Below, piece after piece: positions 13,339 through 25,718 of a stretch of 64,000 nt of DNA (positions are counted from its first letter, which is position 1; every line of letters starts with the position of its first letter). The DNA is from Helichrysum umbraculigerum. Taxonomy: Eukaryota; Streptophyta; Magnoliopsida; Asterales; Asteraceae. The stretch spans positions 12,727,001-12,791,000 of the forward strand of contig CATIUR010000006.1 in the NCBI GenBank assembly GCA_949592205.1, read 5' to 3'. The notes under the pieces were generated by a model. That model saw nothing but the letters and a program-made list of their open reading frames with translations. It did not search any database and was not told where the DNA came from. Both the position numbers and the translations under genes were made by a program.

Positions 13339-13695
13339 TGCGAGAATTTCGTCCCGAAATTCAATCGAACATATACTGTCAACATGATCATAATATAATT
13401 CCGTATAGTTAAGCTTAGTTTGATCTCATCGCTTCCCAATAAATTCAGGTCCTTGCTTAGCATTCTATCGGGCCGTGACAAAATAAAATTTTATGAGCTT
13501 CAGTATTTTTGACTTCTCAATCCATGGTTTCTTTCAGTTTCTTAGCACAATGCTATTTGTTTCCCCTTAAATTCTTTCTAGAAATACGTGTAAGACTTTA
13601 TCAGTCAACACTTTGTTAGATTTGAACGATCTTGTCAATAGCTTCATGGACTATTTCAATCCAATCAACTAACTCTAATCCAAATTCAGCCCATA

Positions 13696-15660
13696 CTACA
13701 AATGAATGATTTTCTGCACTCCTACTTGAAATGGTGCACATTGAATACTAGAATATGAAAACTTGACTAATGGTAAGTAGGTATCCCAACTTCTATCAAA
13801 ACCGATAACACACTCCCAGCATATTCTCAGATGTTTGAGTGGTTTGCTCACTCCGTCCTTCAGTTGGGAATGATAACCCGTCCTCATATCAAAACGAGTT
13901 CCCAAAGCCTTCCGTAACACTTGCCAAAATTGTAAAGTAAAATAACCATTAAAATCGGATATAATTGATACAAACACTCCATGCCTTACTGCTACTTCGT
14001 TATACTACAACCTCGCCAATTTCTCCATTTTGTAGTCCTCGCGGATAGCTAAGAAATGAGCTGACTTAGTCTTTTTATCCACAATTACCCAAATCGAATT
14101 GCGCCCACTACTAGTTCTAAGAAACTTCATAACTAAATCCATAGTTTTCTCATAAGATGTAATATCTCATCCAATTTGTGTTCCAACTGTTTGTCTAACC
14201 CGCGCAACTTTTTGTTTTGGCATATGAGTATCCCTAACGCTTCATCTTGTACTTTGAATATCTTATCCTTAATGCCAGAGTGTATCGCCATACTTTAACT
14301 TGCACTCACCTTGGCTTGCCTTTTTCTTCCTACACAAAACATCTGCCACAACATCCGTCTTCCCCGGATGGTATCGAAATTTCACAATTGTAACCTCTAA
14401 ATAATTCGAGCATTCTCATTTGCCTCGTGTTCAACTTCTTTTGAACATAGGTGTGTTAACAACTCTTATGATCGGTATACATTAAGTTCTTCATCCCATA
14501 CAAGTAGTGTCTTCAACACATATGTACGAATGCTACCGCTCCAAGTTCCAAATCGTGAGTAGTATAGTAATGCTTATGTGTCTTGAGTTGTTGAGAAATG
14601 AATACGATTACCTTTCCCATTTAATTAAAACACAACTTAAACCTCGGTTTTGATGCATCCCAATACACAACGAAATCCTCCGATCCATCGTGAATAGTCC
14701 GGATTAATGCATTACACAAGGCATCCTTCAATGTTTGAAAAGAATCTTCTTAGTTCCTACCCCAAACAAACTTCTTATATATATGTGAGTAGTAGAGCGA
14801 TCCTTGGAAAAACTCTCGATAAAATGCCGATAATAACCTGTGAATCCCAAATGCTTTACGAACCTTCACGATAGCTGTGGGACCTTCCATCCCTTTACAG
14901 CTTCTATTTTGCTAAAATTCACCAGAATAACTTCCTTGTTCACCACGTGCTCAAGCAAAACAAACCTCTTGTAGTCAAATTTCAAACTCTGAATATATTG
15001 CATAGACCTTTTCTTTCAAAAGAAACTCCAGGATTAGTCTTGAAGGAACTTCATGCTCCTTCTTAGTTTTAGAATAAGTTAGAACGTCGCAAATGAAAAA
15101 GTATGATAGATTCATCGAGATGCGGCTTACATACGGGTTCGTTAAATATAGGAATGCTATAGTTGCATTAGTAAGATTGAAAGACATAACGAGAAATTTG
15201 AAATGTTCGTAACGAGTACTAAACGCAATCTTAGGTATATCTGATTCAGGTACCCTCTATTGATGGTAACCAGAATGAAGATTGATTTTTGAAAACCACC
15301 AAACACCTTGAAGTTGATCAAACAAATCATCCATCCTTGGAAGAGGACAGCGATTCTTGACCGTAAATTTGTTAAATTCATGATAATCAATGCACAAATG
15401 AAAAGAACCATCTTTCTTTTTGACAAATAAGACATGTGCTCCCCAAAGAGAAAAAGACTAGGGCGAATAAAACCCTTGTCTTGGAGCATCTTTAAAGTGA
15501 ATTAAATAACTCTTGTATACAAATAGTGTTAAGCGATTTGGAGCTTTTGCAACTGGGGTTGCTCTAAGAATAAGATCGATACAAAACTTTACGATTAAAG
15601 AGGGAAGTAATCCTTCTAAATCTTCCGAGAAGACCTCCAAGAGATTGTGGATAATAGAAT
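13696..15660 (-). pseudogene. N2 pol remnant (protease-RT linker, RT, RNase H, integrase)
   Basis: Minus-strand fragments can be recognised in order. About 15640-15460 holds the linker before RT (ATPVAKAP, LQDKGFIRPS). About 15489-14975 holds RT, including a decayed FFICDVLTYSKTK segment where the catalytic FIDDILVYS should be. About 14600-14300 holds RNase H fragments. About 13977-13696 holds an integrase core (SIISDFNGYF, LGTRFDMRTGYH). No frame stays open through any domain and catalytic aspartates are replaced. Compared with G1, the product is dead by frameshifts, stops and missense changes. Confidence 0.75.
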
Positions 15661-16111
15661 GTTTTGAAATTTTAACATATTAGCTTTTACGCTCAAAAGT
15701 TTTTCTTTTCGTCTTTGAAGTGTTCTATGAAAATCTCAGGTATTACACCGCCATTTAAATGTATACGAAATACTTTCTCAAACATACAATTTCTACCTAA
15801 ATTTCGTCAACTATTCCATCCCCACAACTACACCAAAACTTCCGAGTCCAAAGGGCAACATATCATTTGCTAAAAGAATAATCTTCTAGCACTAAAGTAC
15901 ACCCTTATATGATGTCTTTTAGTCTCTATGTGCTTCCATTAACAAAATTATTTCAAAGTCTCCCACTCAAAACAAGCCATCGAGTTTCCTACTGTTTTGA
16001 TCGGTGCCACTTGACTAGCTGTCGTCCAACATTTAATTGTAAAGTGACCTCTTAAGTTGCAGTTTTAATAAACACAACATGATGCAGATGTGTGATAATA
16101 GTAGTTACACC

Positions 16112-16381
16112 TTAAACACAAGGTATGTGAACCAGTGTATCCCTCTCTTCATGCGTTTGTATTTGCGAATTTCTTGAGTACCCTCTCATTCTTGGTACTG
16201 TTTCTACATTTCCTGCCTTATTGATCTCATTGATTAATAATTCACCCATCAGTATTGCACCTTGGATGGCAGGAGGCTCAGTCACTTCTACCGTACTGCT
16301 AGTTTCCAGAACAAAGCCGTTGATGTACTTCTCAATTCTCTTAGCTTCGAGTGCCACAGGATGAGGTCTAATTCTTGTCAA
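16112..16381 (-). pseudogene. N2 gag remnant
   Basis: The open segment contains EAKRIEKYINGFV and EVTEPPAIQGAI, resembling the middle of chromovirus gag proteins. The zinc knuckle is not recognisable and both ends run into stops. It lies between the primer site and the pol remnants, as expected for a minus-strand gag. Confidence 0.6.
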
Positions 16382-16498
16382 CTCATAAAATTGTCAGATA
16401 TATGTTGCATGGTTAACTCCCATCGTAGAGAAATTTAAAAACTTGTTCACTAACTTCTTCATTTCGTTATTGAAAGAATATTTTTCCTTAAACAGTGC

Positions 16499-16593
16499 CT
16501 TTATTTATTTTATTTATTTATCTATTTATTTATTTATAATTTTATTTATATATTTTATTATTATTATTATTATTATTTTATTTATTTATTTGC
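16499..16593. repeat. Low-complexity TTTA/TTA repeat
   Basis: Imperfect (TTTA)n followed by (TTA)n in the N2 leader region. A short open frame here encodes only low-complexity Phe/Ile/Leu. Confidence 0.9.
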
Positions 16594-17432
16594 TTATTTT
16601 TCACGCCATCACCACTTCCATCATTTGAATTCTCGACTACTAATTCCACTTTCGTCTTCGGTGTCGTTAGCTCTACCATGATTCAATATACTGTTACAAC
16701 TTGCATGACAACTTTGAATATTAAGACCCACCACTGTCGTACAATGATCGCAACAACATTGGAGTTCTTGCCTTCAATACAACAAATTCCTCCAGTTCAA
16801 CCATCAGTTCAATCGCCACTATCACTTGTATGACCACCTCCGAGTGTTTCTCTTCCATGAGTAAATTTTACGAGTAATGCTGTTTTAGTAGTATGCTTGC
16901 TATAATTTCGAATTCATACGAGTTTAGAATAGAATGAATACTTTGGAGTTTGTCTAGGCATAAATGCACCAGACTCACAAAGATAAGAATAATAAGGTAA
17001 GGAATATAATTGGGATTTTATTACCATACGACACGAAGATAGCACATGAGACACACAAACCTGGTCGGATAAGCACACATACGTCGGAACACCTTTGTCA
17101 ATTACGTCTGCAGCCGTAATTGTGAAGGTATTCTTTCATACACATACTTATCTTCCAAGTCCTTGTATCACAATAAGCTTTGTATTTACGAAAAGATATC
17201 AGATAGTTAAGGAATCCTAAGTTACATGTAGACGAACCACATAAAGAGTCGTAAAATGATGAAGAAACGCTTACAACGTCCTTCTTACTTGAAATGGTTA
17301 AGATGGATGGTCGACACTAGCTACAACAAGCTTCACGGAATTGTATGCACACATAACATCCTAACTCATGTTCTATATGTGGGTTCCTTATTTATAGTCT
17401 AGGCCAATCCACCTAGATCTCTATAAACAATG

Positions 17433-17444
17433 GCTCTGATACCA
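17433..17444 (-). promoter_or_regulatory. N2 primer binding site (initiator tRNA-Met)
   Basis: The minus strand reads TGGTATCAGAGC three bases after the 5' LTR end. This is complementary to the 3' end of plant initiator tRNA-Met and fixes the element's orientation. Confidence 0.92.
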
Positions 17445-17447
17445 ATC

Positions 17448-20023
17448 TGTCACACCCCGTCTAAAGCGGAAACAACGGGGTATAACGGTGATAGGATCAT
17501 AACACGTCATTATAAAGAATTCTAAATGAAATACAATATCCAATGTGTCATGATGCCATTAACATGAATAACGGTTCATGTCGTGCATACATTTCAACAA
17601 TGAATTCAAAATCTTACAAACAAACGTTGTACAATGTTAAGGCAAAACAAGCCTTCACAAACAACCTTAATGATGTACCACAAGTCTTGAATAACTCTTA
17701 ATGCAACCCTAAAGGTCCACTAAGTTCTCTTGTCCACTGCTTTAAGTCCACTAGTATAACCTGAAAAGATATGCTCAAAAACGTCAACACGAATGTTGGT
17801 GAGTTTCGTAGGTTTGAAACCAGACACCATAAAAATAAACATTTTGCTGTGATAATGATAAGTTAGGACAATGCAATAGAAATGTACACAAATGTGAAAT
17901 AATGCAGCCAATATATCTCAATGTACGGCAATTACCTCACAAGGAAGTAAAGCACGAATGTAAGCAACAACCCCAATGTACGGCAAATACCCCACAAAGA
18001 GGTAAAGCACGAATGTAAACAACAGATCTCAATGTACGGCAAATACTCCACAAGGAAGTACAGCACGGATGTAAGCAACAAGTCTCAATGCATATAAGTC
18101 ACATAGTGTCACACATTTCAAGCATATGTCCAAAAATAGAAATGAATACGTTCACAGCATAAAACAGTTGGTAAAACATGTGAGCATACTTTTCCCCCAA
18201 TGTAAAAAAATGTAAAGAAAATGGGGCCACGAAAACTCACCTTGATTTATCAAAGCTTCAATCGCGTCTAAGCAAAGCTTCCTACAAACACGTGAAATTC
18301 TACTTAAGAAATTTGTACAACGACCTTAACCCACTTATAAATAATATCCTAATTGATTGACCGAGTTTCCATATGTTTTAACCATTTATAAGGAGAGCAC
18401 TTTATAAGTACCAAAATAAACCTATGGACGTATAGCTAGTTGTCTATGCCAAATCCTTTAACGTAATTAACAAATATTTATAACTTTTCTAAACCTTAAT
18501 AAGTCGATTGACACCAACATATCAGTAGCTTACTAGTAGCTTACTGCTTATAAAATTAAAGTATAAAATTAATTAATAGGTAATTAAGACATGGTCCTAA
18601 CAACTAATACCCAATCACAGTTACCAACCATCCATTAACCTACAACTATCCTCCTGTATCATCTACATTTTTGAAAGGCTTCAATCATATTTGAATGTAA
18701 ACTTATTTTAAAGAAACAAAGTAAACTTATGTTTAAGAAACATATCGTCTTTCTTTTAAATACATCTGTAGGCTTTTAAGTAAAATAAATAAAAACCAAA
18801 TTCAAAGCCAAACATGTGATCCCACGATTCAGACCGTACCAATGTTTTTCCGAAAATTCGTCACTCAATCCAGCAGTTTACAAAATAATTTTTTATAAAA
18901 TAATATAAATCGTTTTAGAGGCCAAAACCTCGCGAGCTTAAGTAAAATTTCGAGATCTACAACTTTCCAGTTTTGACCGAAGCCTAATAACGAACATAGG
19001 TTGATCAAATCGGCCGTTGAACAGGACTGAAAAATTCCGACAGATTCTGAGTTTCCGTTTATTTAACTTTCGGTTTGCAAAACATAAGATACTTAATATA
19101 TCAAAAGCCCAAACAAATAATTCGACCAACTACTTGTATATCTTAGAAAAATTATAAAGAAAATCTATAGATTAGGGTTTATAAAAGTACCTACACGAAC
19201 ACACGAACGCGTAACACACGAAAGCAAGATTATTTTAATGAAGTCAAAATCGCACACCCTTTTGTGTTGTTAAAACCTTCGGTCAAACCAAAACCAAGAA
19301 AACAAGGTTTTCTTCCATTTCAATTGTAGCCTTCAGAAGCAAAAAGGAATCAAATGCATTTTTTTATTTTGTTGGTGTTGTGCTGCGGCTATTGCTCTAA
19401 CCGAAAGGGAGTTGATCAAAAAATATAATTGTAATCCTTCTATATATTTAAACCTAATACTCTTTTCTCTTAACTAGCACTTAATTAACATATAGGCCTT
19501 TGGGCTCGTTGGCTTAATTAAACTTAAATTTCTTTGTGTGACTTAGCCCAAAACAATAACCGATTCTTTTAATTGTCATATTACTTTAAAAATGATAATA
19601 TATAATATATATATTATAATTAATTAATGTCTCAATGCTCCTTGTGTGTGACCCCATAGGCTCAAGTAAGGTTAGCTATATAGTTATGTATTGTACCTTG
19701 CGCATTATTCTACATAACGTTGATAACTTACCTCCGATTGGCGAATAATAAAGCTTTCGATTGATATGATTGATCATTACTTCATTATTGTTATTAAGTA
19801 TTATTATGATTACGTTATTAATTACTATATCCTTGTTTTTTTTTTTACCCAAATTGTGTACGAGCAATAGTTCGAGTAATACTATACGAGAATTAAATTT
19901 CTCACATAGTTTAGAATACGAATACATGATTTAATTTCTCCAATAATTTCGCGCGCTTGAATACAAATAGAAATGATCGTATATAAGTAACGTATGAATA
20001 GCGTTTCGGTGACGAATGTCACA
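17448..20023 (-). repeat. N2 5' LTR
   Basis: 2576 bp and about 99.6% identical to 10744-13326 by eye. The outer end ATGTCACA is followed by the GTATG duplication, and the interrupted G1 LTR resumes at once. Candidate donor GTGTAGGTAC at 19190/19189; candidate mini-exon at 18281-18241. Confidence 0.93.
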
Positions 20024-20028
20024 GTATG

Positions 20029-20993
20029 ATGATTTTGATGTTATGATATTTTATAACATGCTTAAATGATACTATATAAACTATAAACTGTTGCTGGAAT
20101 TAAATCTGTGGTGAATTTGGTTAGTTTTTAGTTTGCTGAAATCTGTCATGGAAGGCCAGGGTTTCACCTGTTCGTCGCCTGAAGCCGGCGGGTTCCCATG
20201 AAGTCAGCGGCTTCCCATTGAAGCCGGACGGCTTCACCCAAACGGCTTGTATTTCTGACCTCAGGTACAAAATGGAAATGCTGAATGAGGCTGGAAGCCG
20301 GCGGCTTCCTTTGAAGCCGGCGGCTTGGGGGTTATTCCAGCAAATGTTTTGTTTAACTTTTAAGACTTGTTCTAACTAGTTGCTTGCAATGTAAATTGTA
20401 CTTATAGACATGATAACACATGATAGTTGTTATACTTAGGGACTTATGATAATTGTAATGTTAATTGCTAATGTTGGTCAACACAGGGTTGCGTACATGT
20501 GTTGATAGAGATTAGCATTTAGTTAGCGGTTAATCACTGTTTTGGCCTACAGTTGATGTAAGTGTTCTGATGGGGCCACCCGAAACAGGGTCCTTAGGAA
20601 CCACCGTTCCTCTTGACGATGTTTGTTACATTATTGGTTGTGAACATATTGCTAGCTAAATTGAATTGTAGTTGATAATTCATTCACTTAGCTTCGTGCT
20701 AATCCCTCAATTTACTTCCTGCAGGTTATGTATATTATGTGGGTAGTCAGGAAGGATGTTTTGATGCTGGGAATGTTTGAAACTTGCAACTCTGATCCAG
20801 TTTGTAATAAATAATGTTTTATAGTATATAATGCCCCGGGTTTGTAGACATGTTAACTATGTTTGTTTAGTAGTTAAACATGTTTATAAAGGTTTGCGAA
20901 AATTTCTAGCAGGTTTTAATAGAATATGTATTTCAAGTAGTCGCTTCCGCCAAGCTTATTATTATATTGTTGTCTTAAATAAGGGGCGCTATA
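20029..20993 (+). repeat. G1 5' LTR, second part
   Basis: Continues 10237-10743 and matches 26231-27518, except that 326 bp present in the 3' LTR (about 26666-26991) are missing near 20465. It ends GGGGCGCTATA, four bases before the primer site. Confidence 0.92.
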
Positions 20994-20996
20994 AGT

Positions 20997-21008
20997 TGGT
21001 ATCAGAGC
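20997..21008 (+). promoter_or_regulatory. G1 primer binding site (initiator tRNA-Met)
   Basis: TGGTATCAGAGC, three bases downstream of the 5' LTR end. It is complementary to initiator tRNA-Met. Confidence 0.93.
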
Positions 21009-21169
21009 AATAGTTTGGGGTAATTGAATATGATTGTATGTTCAATCCTAAACTTTGATTGTGTTGTGTCAAACATTTTTGGGAATGGGATTATGTACTG
21101 AATGTGAAATTGTTAGTAGGATAGGTGCTCACGATTAACGATTTGTGAGTTGTTGTTGTGTTTACAGAC

Positions 21170-22336
21170 ATGGCGGATAACGAGCAACCACCTGTTAACC
21201 CTAATAATGTCTCAAGGCCGGAAGTTACTGTTGAAACTCATGACAATCGGGCTGAGCATACTGGTACTTCTTTCCATGCTAGAGAGGAGTTAGAAAGAGA
21301 CGAGTATCTCCTTCAATTGGAAGAGGAAAACCAAGCACTTAGAATGTATAAACAACAAAAAGAGGCTGAATCTTCTCATCCTGTGTTTGGTACGATTTCA
21401 CCGCCAAAACAAAAGGTGTGTTCATTTAAAACCTTTATGAGCAGTAATCCATCTGTGTATTCTGGTAGTACAAATCCTTCTGTAACTCTAGATTGGTTGA
21501 GAGATGTTGAAAAGAAATTTGAGGTCTGTCAATGTGAAGAAGAATTAAAAGTCCCTTATGCATCTCAACTCTTAAAAGGAGCAGCTATGAATTGGTGGGA
21601 TTCGATTACTTCTGTATTATCTCCTTTTCAGAAAGCATCTATTCGATGGCCTGATTTTCGTAATGAAGTTTGTAAGCAATATTGTTCAAACTATGATATA
21701 GCTCGGATTAGAAAAGAGTTTATGGATTTGCAATTAACTGATAAAATGTCAATGGATGATTTGATTAATCAGTTTACAGAGAAACTCAGGTTTGTTCAGC
21801 AGTGGGTTCCTGATGAGAGAACTCAAATAGATCAGTTTGTTGGTACCTTACCTAATCATTATCGAACTTCAGTGAGGTTAGCTGGATCTCTTTCCCAAGC
21901 TTTTATGTTAGCTCGGTCAGTTGACAGTGATTTGAGACCTCAAGAGGTGCCAAGTAAAGAAATGGTTTCTCAAAAATCCAGGAGTGAATCTTCTGGTAAA
22001 GGTAAGCAGCGGTGGCCAGGAAATCAGCAGGGTAAGAAACAAGAAAGTCGTGGTGGTACTTCTGATCGTCCCAATTGGTGTATTAAGTGTAGAGCTAGAC
22101 ATTTTGGGTCGTGTACTGTGCAAACCACTAGATGTGTGAAATGTGGTGTGATTGGGCATGAAGCCAAAGATTGTGTTTTTCCTACTTATGTGTGTTGGAA
22201 TTGCCATAAGGAAGGTCATCGTGCAAATCAGTGTTCTGAGGCTAAGAGACAGGGTTCTGGTCGGTTGTTAGTTCATCATCTTCCGGTCAGAAGCGGAAGA
22301 CTCCGCCATCTGCAGTTAGTAGGGCTTTTCAAATGA
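21170..22336 (+). pseudogene. gag: G1 gag
   Basis: Capsid/nucleocapsid protein of a chromovirus. I chose the ATG at 21170 (MADNEQPPVN); an in-frame ATG 12 bases upstream lies before the splice-acceptor-like TTTACAG at 21161-21167. The capsid region includes LKGAAMNWWDS and FMDLQLTDKMSMDDL. Two CCHC zinc knuckles follow: CVKCGVIGHEAKDC and CWNCHKEGHRANQC. After the second knuckle the frame shifts (about 22260-22330), so the last 30 residues are out-of-frame readthrough; the pol frame should continue gag as one polyprotein. The body is otherwise open. Confidence 0.88.
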
Positions 22337-23555
22337 CAGTGGATGAAGCTGTCCATACAGATGACGTGATCACGGGTACTTTTCTTGTAAATTCTGTACC
22401 AGCTCGTGTTTTGTTTGATTCTGGTGCAAATTATTCGTTTGTATCTATGTACTTCTGTGATAAGTTGAAAATGATTCCTACTGTGATAACAAACCCAGTT
22501 GAAGTAGAAATAGCTAGTGGCAAGTCAGTTCCTGTTACCACCTCGGTAATTGGAGCTAGCATTATGATAGATGGCCAGACTTTCCCAATTTCCTTTCTGT
22601 TGATGCCAATTGCTAGTTTTGATGTGATTATTGGTATGGATTGGTTAAGTCAGTATAAAGCAAGCATAGATTGCCACAATAAGCTGATTAGAATTCCAAT
22701 CTCTGAAGAGTCATATGTCGTGGCTCGAGGAGAACGGGATAATGTTTGTATACCTTTGATTAGTATGATGAAAGCTAGGAAATCTTTGTCTAAAGGCTGT
22801 GAATCGTATCTAGCTTATGTGATTGATGCTAAGTTAGAAAAGAAGTCTCTTTCTGATGTACCGGTTGTTTCTGAATATCCGGAAGTGTTCCCTGATGAAT
22901 TACCTGGTTTACCACCGGTTAGGGAAGTTGAATATCATATTGATCTTGTTCATGGCTCTTCACCTATAGCCAAAACCCCTTATAGATTAGCTCCGTCTGA
23001 GATACGTGAAATGATGAATCAGATACAGGAGTTATTGGATAAAGGGTTTATCAGACCTAGTTCTTCTCCCTGGGGTGCACCAGTTCTGTTTGTGAAAAAG
23101 AAAGACGGGTCTTTTAGAATGTGCATTGATTATAGGGAATTGAATAAACGAACAGTAAAGAATAAATATCATCTGCCTCGCATAGATGATTTGTTTGATC
23201 AGTTGCAGGGATCTTCGTTTTATTCAAAGATTGATTTGAGGTCAGGTTATCATCAAGTTCGTGTTCGTGATTGTGATATTCCTAAAACTGCATTTCGAAC
23301 CAGGTATGGTCATTTTGAATTCCTGGTTATGCCTTTTGGATTAACGAATGCTCCAGCAGTTTTTATGGATTTGATGAACCGTGTTTGTCGACCTTTTCTT
23401 GATAAATTTGTGATTGTATTTATCGATGATATTTTGGTATATTCTAAATCCGAATCAGAACATGGAATGCATTTGAGGTTAGTATTGGAAACCTTAAAGA
23501 GAGAACATTTGTATGCCAAGTTTTCTAAATTGAATTTTGGATTCGGGAGGTACAG
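22333..23555 (+). pseudogene. pol: G1 pol, protease and reverse transcriptase part
   Basis: Aspartic protease with active-site FDSGANYSF at about residue 28, then a linker with FPDELPGLPP and the reverse transcriptase: PYRLAPSE, WGAPVLFVKKKDGSFRMCID, YSKIDLRSGYHQVRV, FLVMPFGLTNAPAVFMDLMN and the catalytic FIDDILVYS near 23420. The frame is lost around 23540-23560, just after the YAKFSK segment, and continues in another frame at 23559. Upstream it is disconnected from gag by another frameshift. The sequence is close to intact chromovirus pols, so the lesions look recent. Confidence 0.9.
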
Positions 23556-23558
23556 TTT

Positions 23559-24614
23559 TTGGGTCATATTATTTCTAATGATGGTGTTAAAGTTGATCCT
23601 TCAAAGATTGAAGCTGTAATGAATTGGAAAGCTCCAAAGTCTGCTTCAGAAATAAAGAGTTTTCTTGGTTTGGCGGGTTATTACCGGAATTTTATTAAAG
23701 ATTTTTCTAAAATTGCCGGTTCGTTGACAAAATTGACCCGTAAGGATGAAAAGTTTGTGTTGACTGAACAACAGGAGACAGCTTTTCAGACTCTGAAACA
23801 GTTGTTATGTCAGGCTCCTGTGTTAGCATTGCCAGATGGGTCCGATGATTTTGTTGTTTATTGTGATGCATCGATTGTTGGTTTGGGTTGTGTTTTAATG
23901 CAACGAGATCGTGTGATTGCTTATGCTTCTCGTCAGCTTAAACCTCATGAAAGAAATTATCCTACCCATGATTTAGAACTTGCAGCGGTTGTGTTTGCTT
24001 TGAAAATCTGGAGGCATTACTTGTATGGTACCAAATGTATTATTTGTACAGATCACAAGAGTCTTCAGTATATATTTTCGCAGCAAGAGTTGAATATGCG
24101 GCAGAGAAGATGGTTAGAATTAATCAAGGATTATGATTGTGAGATTAAATACCATCCAGGGAAAGCCAATGTGGTTGCTGATGCTTTAAGCCACAAGGTA
24201 ACTTCTGACCGAGTTTATTTTATGCGTTTAGAAGTTTCTTCTGATTTGCTGGCTCGGATAAAAGCTGCACAGTTAGAGGCTCTGTTAGATCATAATTTGA
24301 AATATGAGATTATGTTGAATCGAAAGGAATTGTTATTGGATGATTCGAGAGGATTAAAAACCTTTCAGTCTCGTGTTTGGATTCCTTTATTTGGTGGTCT
24401 TCGGGATGTTATTCTGAATGAAGCCCATAAGTCCAGATTGTATGTACATCCTGGAAGTACGAAAATGTATAATGACTTGAAACCTTTGTATTGGTGGCCT
24501 ACAATGAAGATGGATGTAGCAAGGTTTGTTAGTTCTTGTCATATTTGTTCTCAAGTCAAAGCTGAACACCAGAAGCCGTATGGGTCGTTGAAACAGCTTG
24601 AGATTCCAGAATGA
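23559..24614 (+). pseudogene. pol: G1 pol, RT thumb, RNase H and integrase zinc domain
   Basis: Starts with the end of RT (LGHIISNDGVKVDPSKIEAV, FLGLAGYYRNFI). It continues into RNase H with YCDASIVGLGCVL, DLELAAVVFALKIWRHYLYG and TDHKSLQYIF, and the tail NMRQRRWLELIKDYDCEI. Next comes the HHCC zinc domain of integrase (HPGSTKMYNDL, CHICSQVKAEHQ). It ends at TGA 24612-24614, where relatives have Trp (TGG) in the EWKWEHL region. The same frame reopens immediately, so this is a single nonsense mutation. Confidence 0.9.
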
Positions 24615-25706
24615 AAGTGGGAACATTTGACTATGGATTTTGTAACCAAGCTGCCTAGAACTGTCCGAGGAAATGATATGGTTTGGGTCATTGTTGATCG
24701 ATTGACCAAGAGTGCTCATTTTCTAGCTACTAGTGAAACTGCATCTTTGAGTAAGCTTGCACAGTTGTATATGAATGAGATTGTTACTCGGCATGGTATT
24801 CCATTATCAATTGTATCTGATAGAGATCCGAGGTTTGTATCTCATTTTTGGCAAAGTTTACAGCATGAATTGGGTACACGTGTGAATCTTAGTACAGCTT
24901 ATCATCCTCAAACAGATGGTCAGTCAGAACGTACGATTCAGACATTGGAGGATATGTTGAGAGCTTGTATTCTAGAGTATGGTGGTTCTTGGGATTCTCA
25001 TTTGCCATTAGTTGAGTTTGCTTATAATAACTCATATCATTCTAGTATCGGCATGCCTCCATATGAAATGTTTTATGGTCGCCATTGTAGAACTCCAACT
25101 TGTTGGTTAGAGGCTGGGGAGAAACAGTTTGCAGGCCCAGATATTGTTCAGATGACAGCTGATAAAGTTGCAGTGGCTCGTGAAAAGTTGAAAGCTGCAC
25201 GTGATAGACAGAAACAATATGCTGATCCTAAACGTCGACCAGTTACTTTTGTTGAAGGTGAACTTGTTTATCTGAAAGTTTCGCCTTGGAAAGGGGTAAT
25301 TCGGTTTGGGAAACGTGGAAAATTGGCTCCTCGATATATTGGACCGTTTAGAATTCGTCAGATTGTTAATGATCAGTCTGTTACATTGGATCTTCCTCCA
25401 GAGCTTACTGGTATTCATGACACGTTTAACATTTGTTATTTGAGGAAATGTAACGTTGAGGACCAGTCTCAGATTCTTCCTTTGAAAGATTTGAAAGTTG
25501 ATCAAAGTCAGAAGTTAGTAGAAGAACCAGTTGAACTTCTCGACAGAAAAGTTACCAAACTTAGGAAGAAACAGATTCCCATGGTGTTAGTAAAGTGGAA
25601 ACATAGTTTAGGTTCAAACCTAACTTGGGAAACTGAGGATAGTATGAGATCCAGATATCCTGGATTGTTTGATCGTGATGAGATTTCGGGGACGAAATCT
25701 TCTTAA
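24615..25706 (+). pseudogene. pol: G1 pol, integrase core and chromodomain
   Basis: Integrase catalytic core with the first Asp in TMDFVTKLP, the second in SIVSDRDPRFVS and the Glu in TDGQSERTIQTLED. A GPY/F-type module follows (KLAPRYIGPFRI). The C-terminus carries a chromodomain-like segment, MVLVKWKHSLGSNLTWETED, which marks the element as a chromovirus; such domains are thought to guide integration to particular chromatin. It stops at 25706, just before the purine tract. Intact in itself, but separated from upstream pol by the in-frame TGA. Confidence 0.92.
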
Positions 25707-25717
25707 GGGAGGGAGAG
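25705..25717 (+). promoter_or_regulatory. G1 polypurine tract
   Basis: AAGGGAGGGAGAG directly before the 3' LTR start TGTAACATCC at 25719. It overlaps the pol stop codon. Confidence 0.88.
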
Positions 25718-25718
25718 T

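Larger units (their letters stand above)
10744..20023 (-). mobile_element. N2: gypsy element with young LTRs and dead interior
   Basis: Two direct LTRs (10744-13326 and 17448-20023) flank 4.1 kb. The target duplication GTATG is perfect. On the minus strand the order is 5' LTR (right), primer site 17444-17433, gag remnant, PR-RT-RH-IN remnants, purine tract at 13338-13327, 3' LTR (left). The LTRs differ at only about nine positions by eye, yet the interior is riddled with stops and frameshifts. It probably transposed as an already defective template using enzymes supplied in trans. Confidence 0.9.

Noticed and set aside
20997..21008. tRNA-Met gene fragments at the repeated TGGTATCAGAGC sites
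   Set aside because: These are retrotransposon primer binding sites next to LTR ends. No cloverleaf or full tRNA is present.
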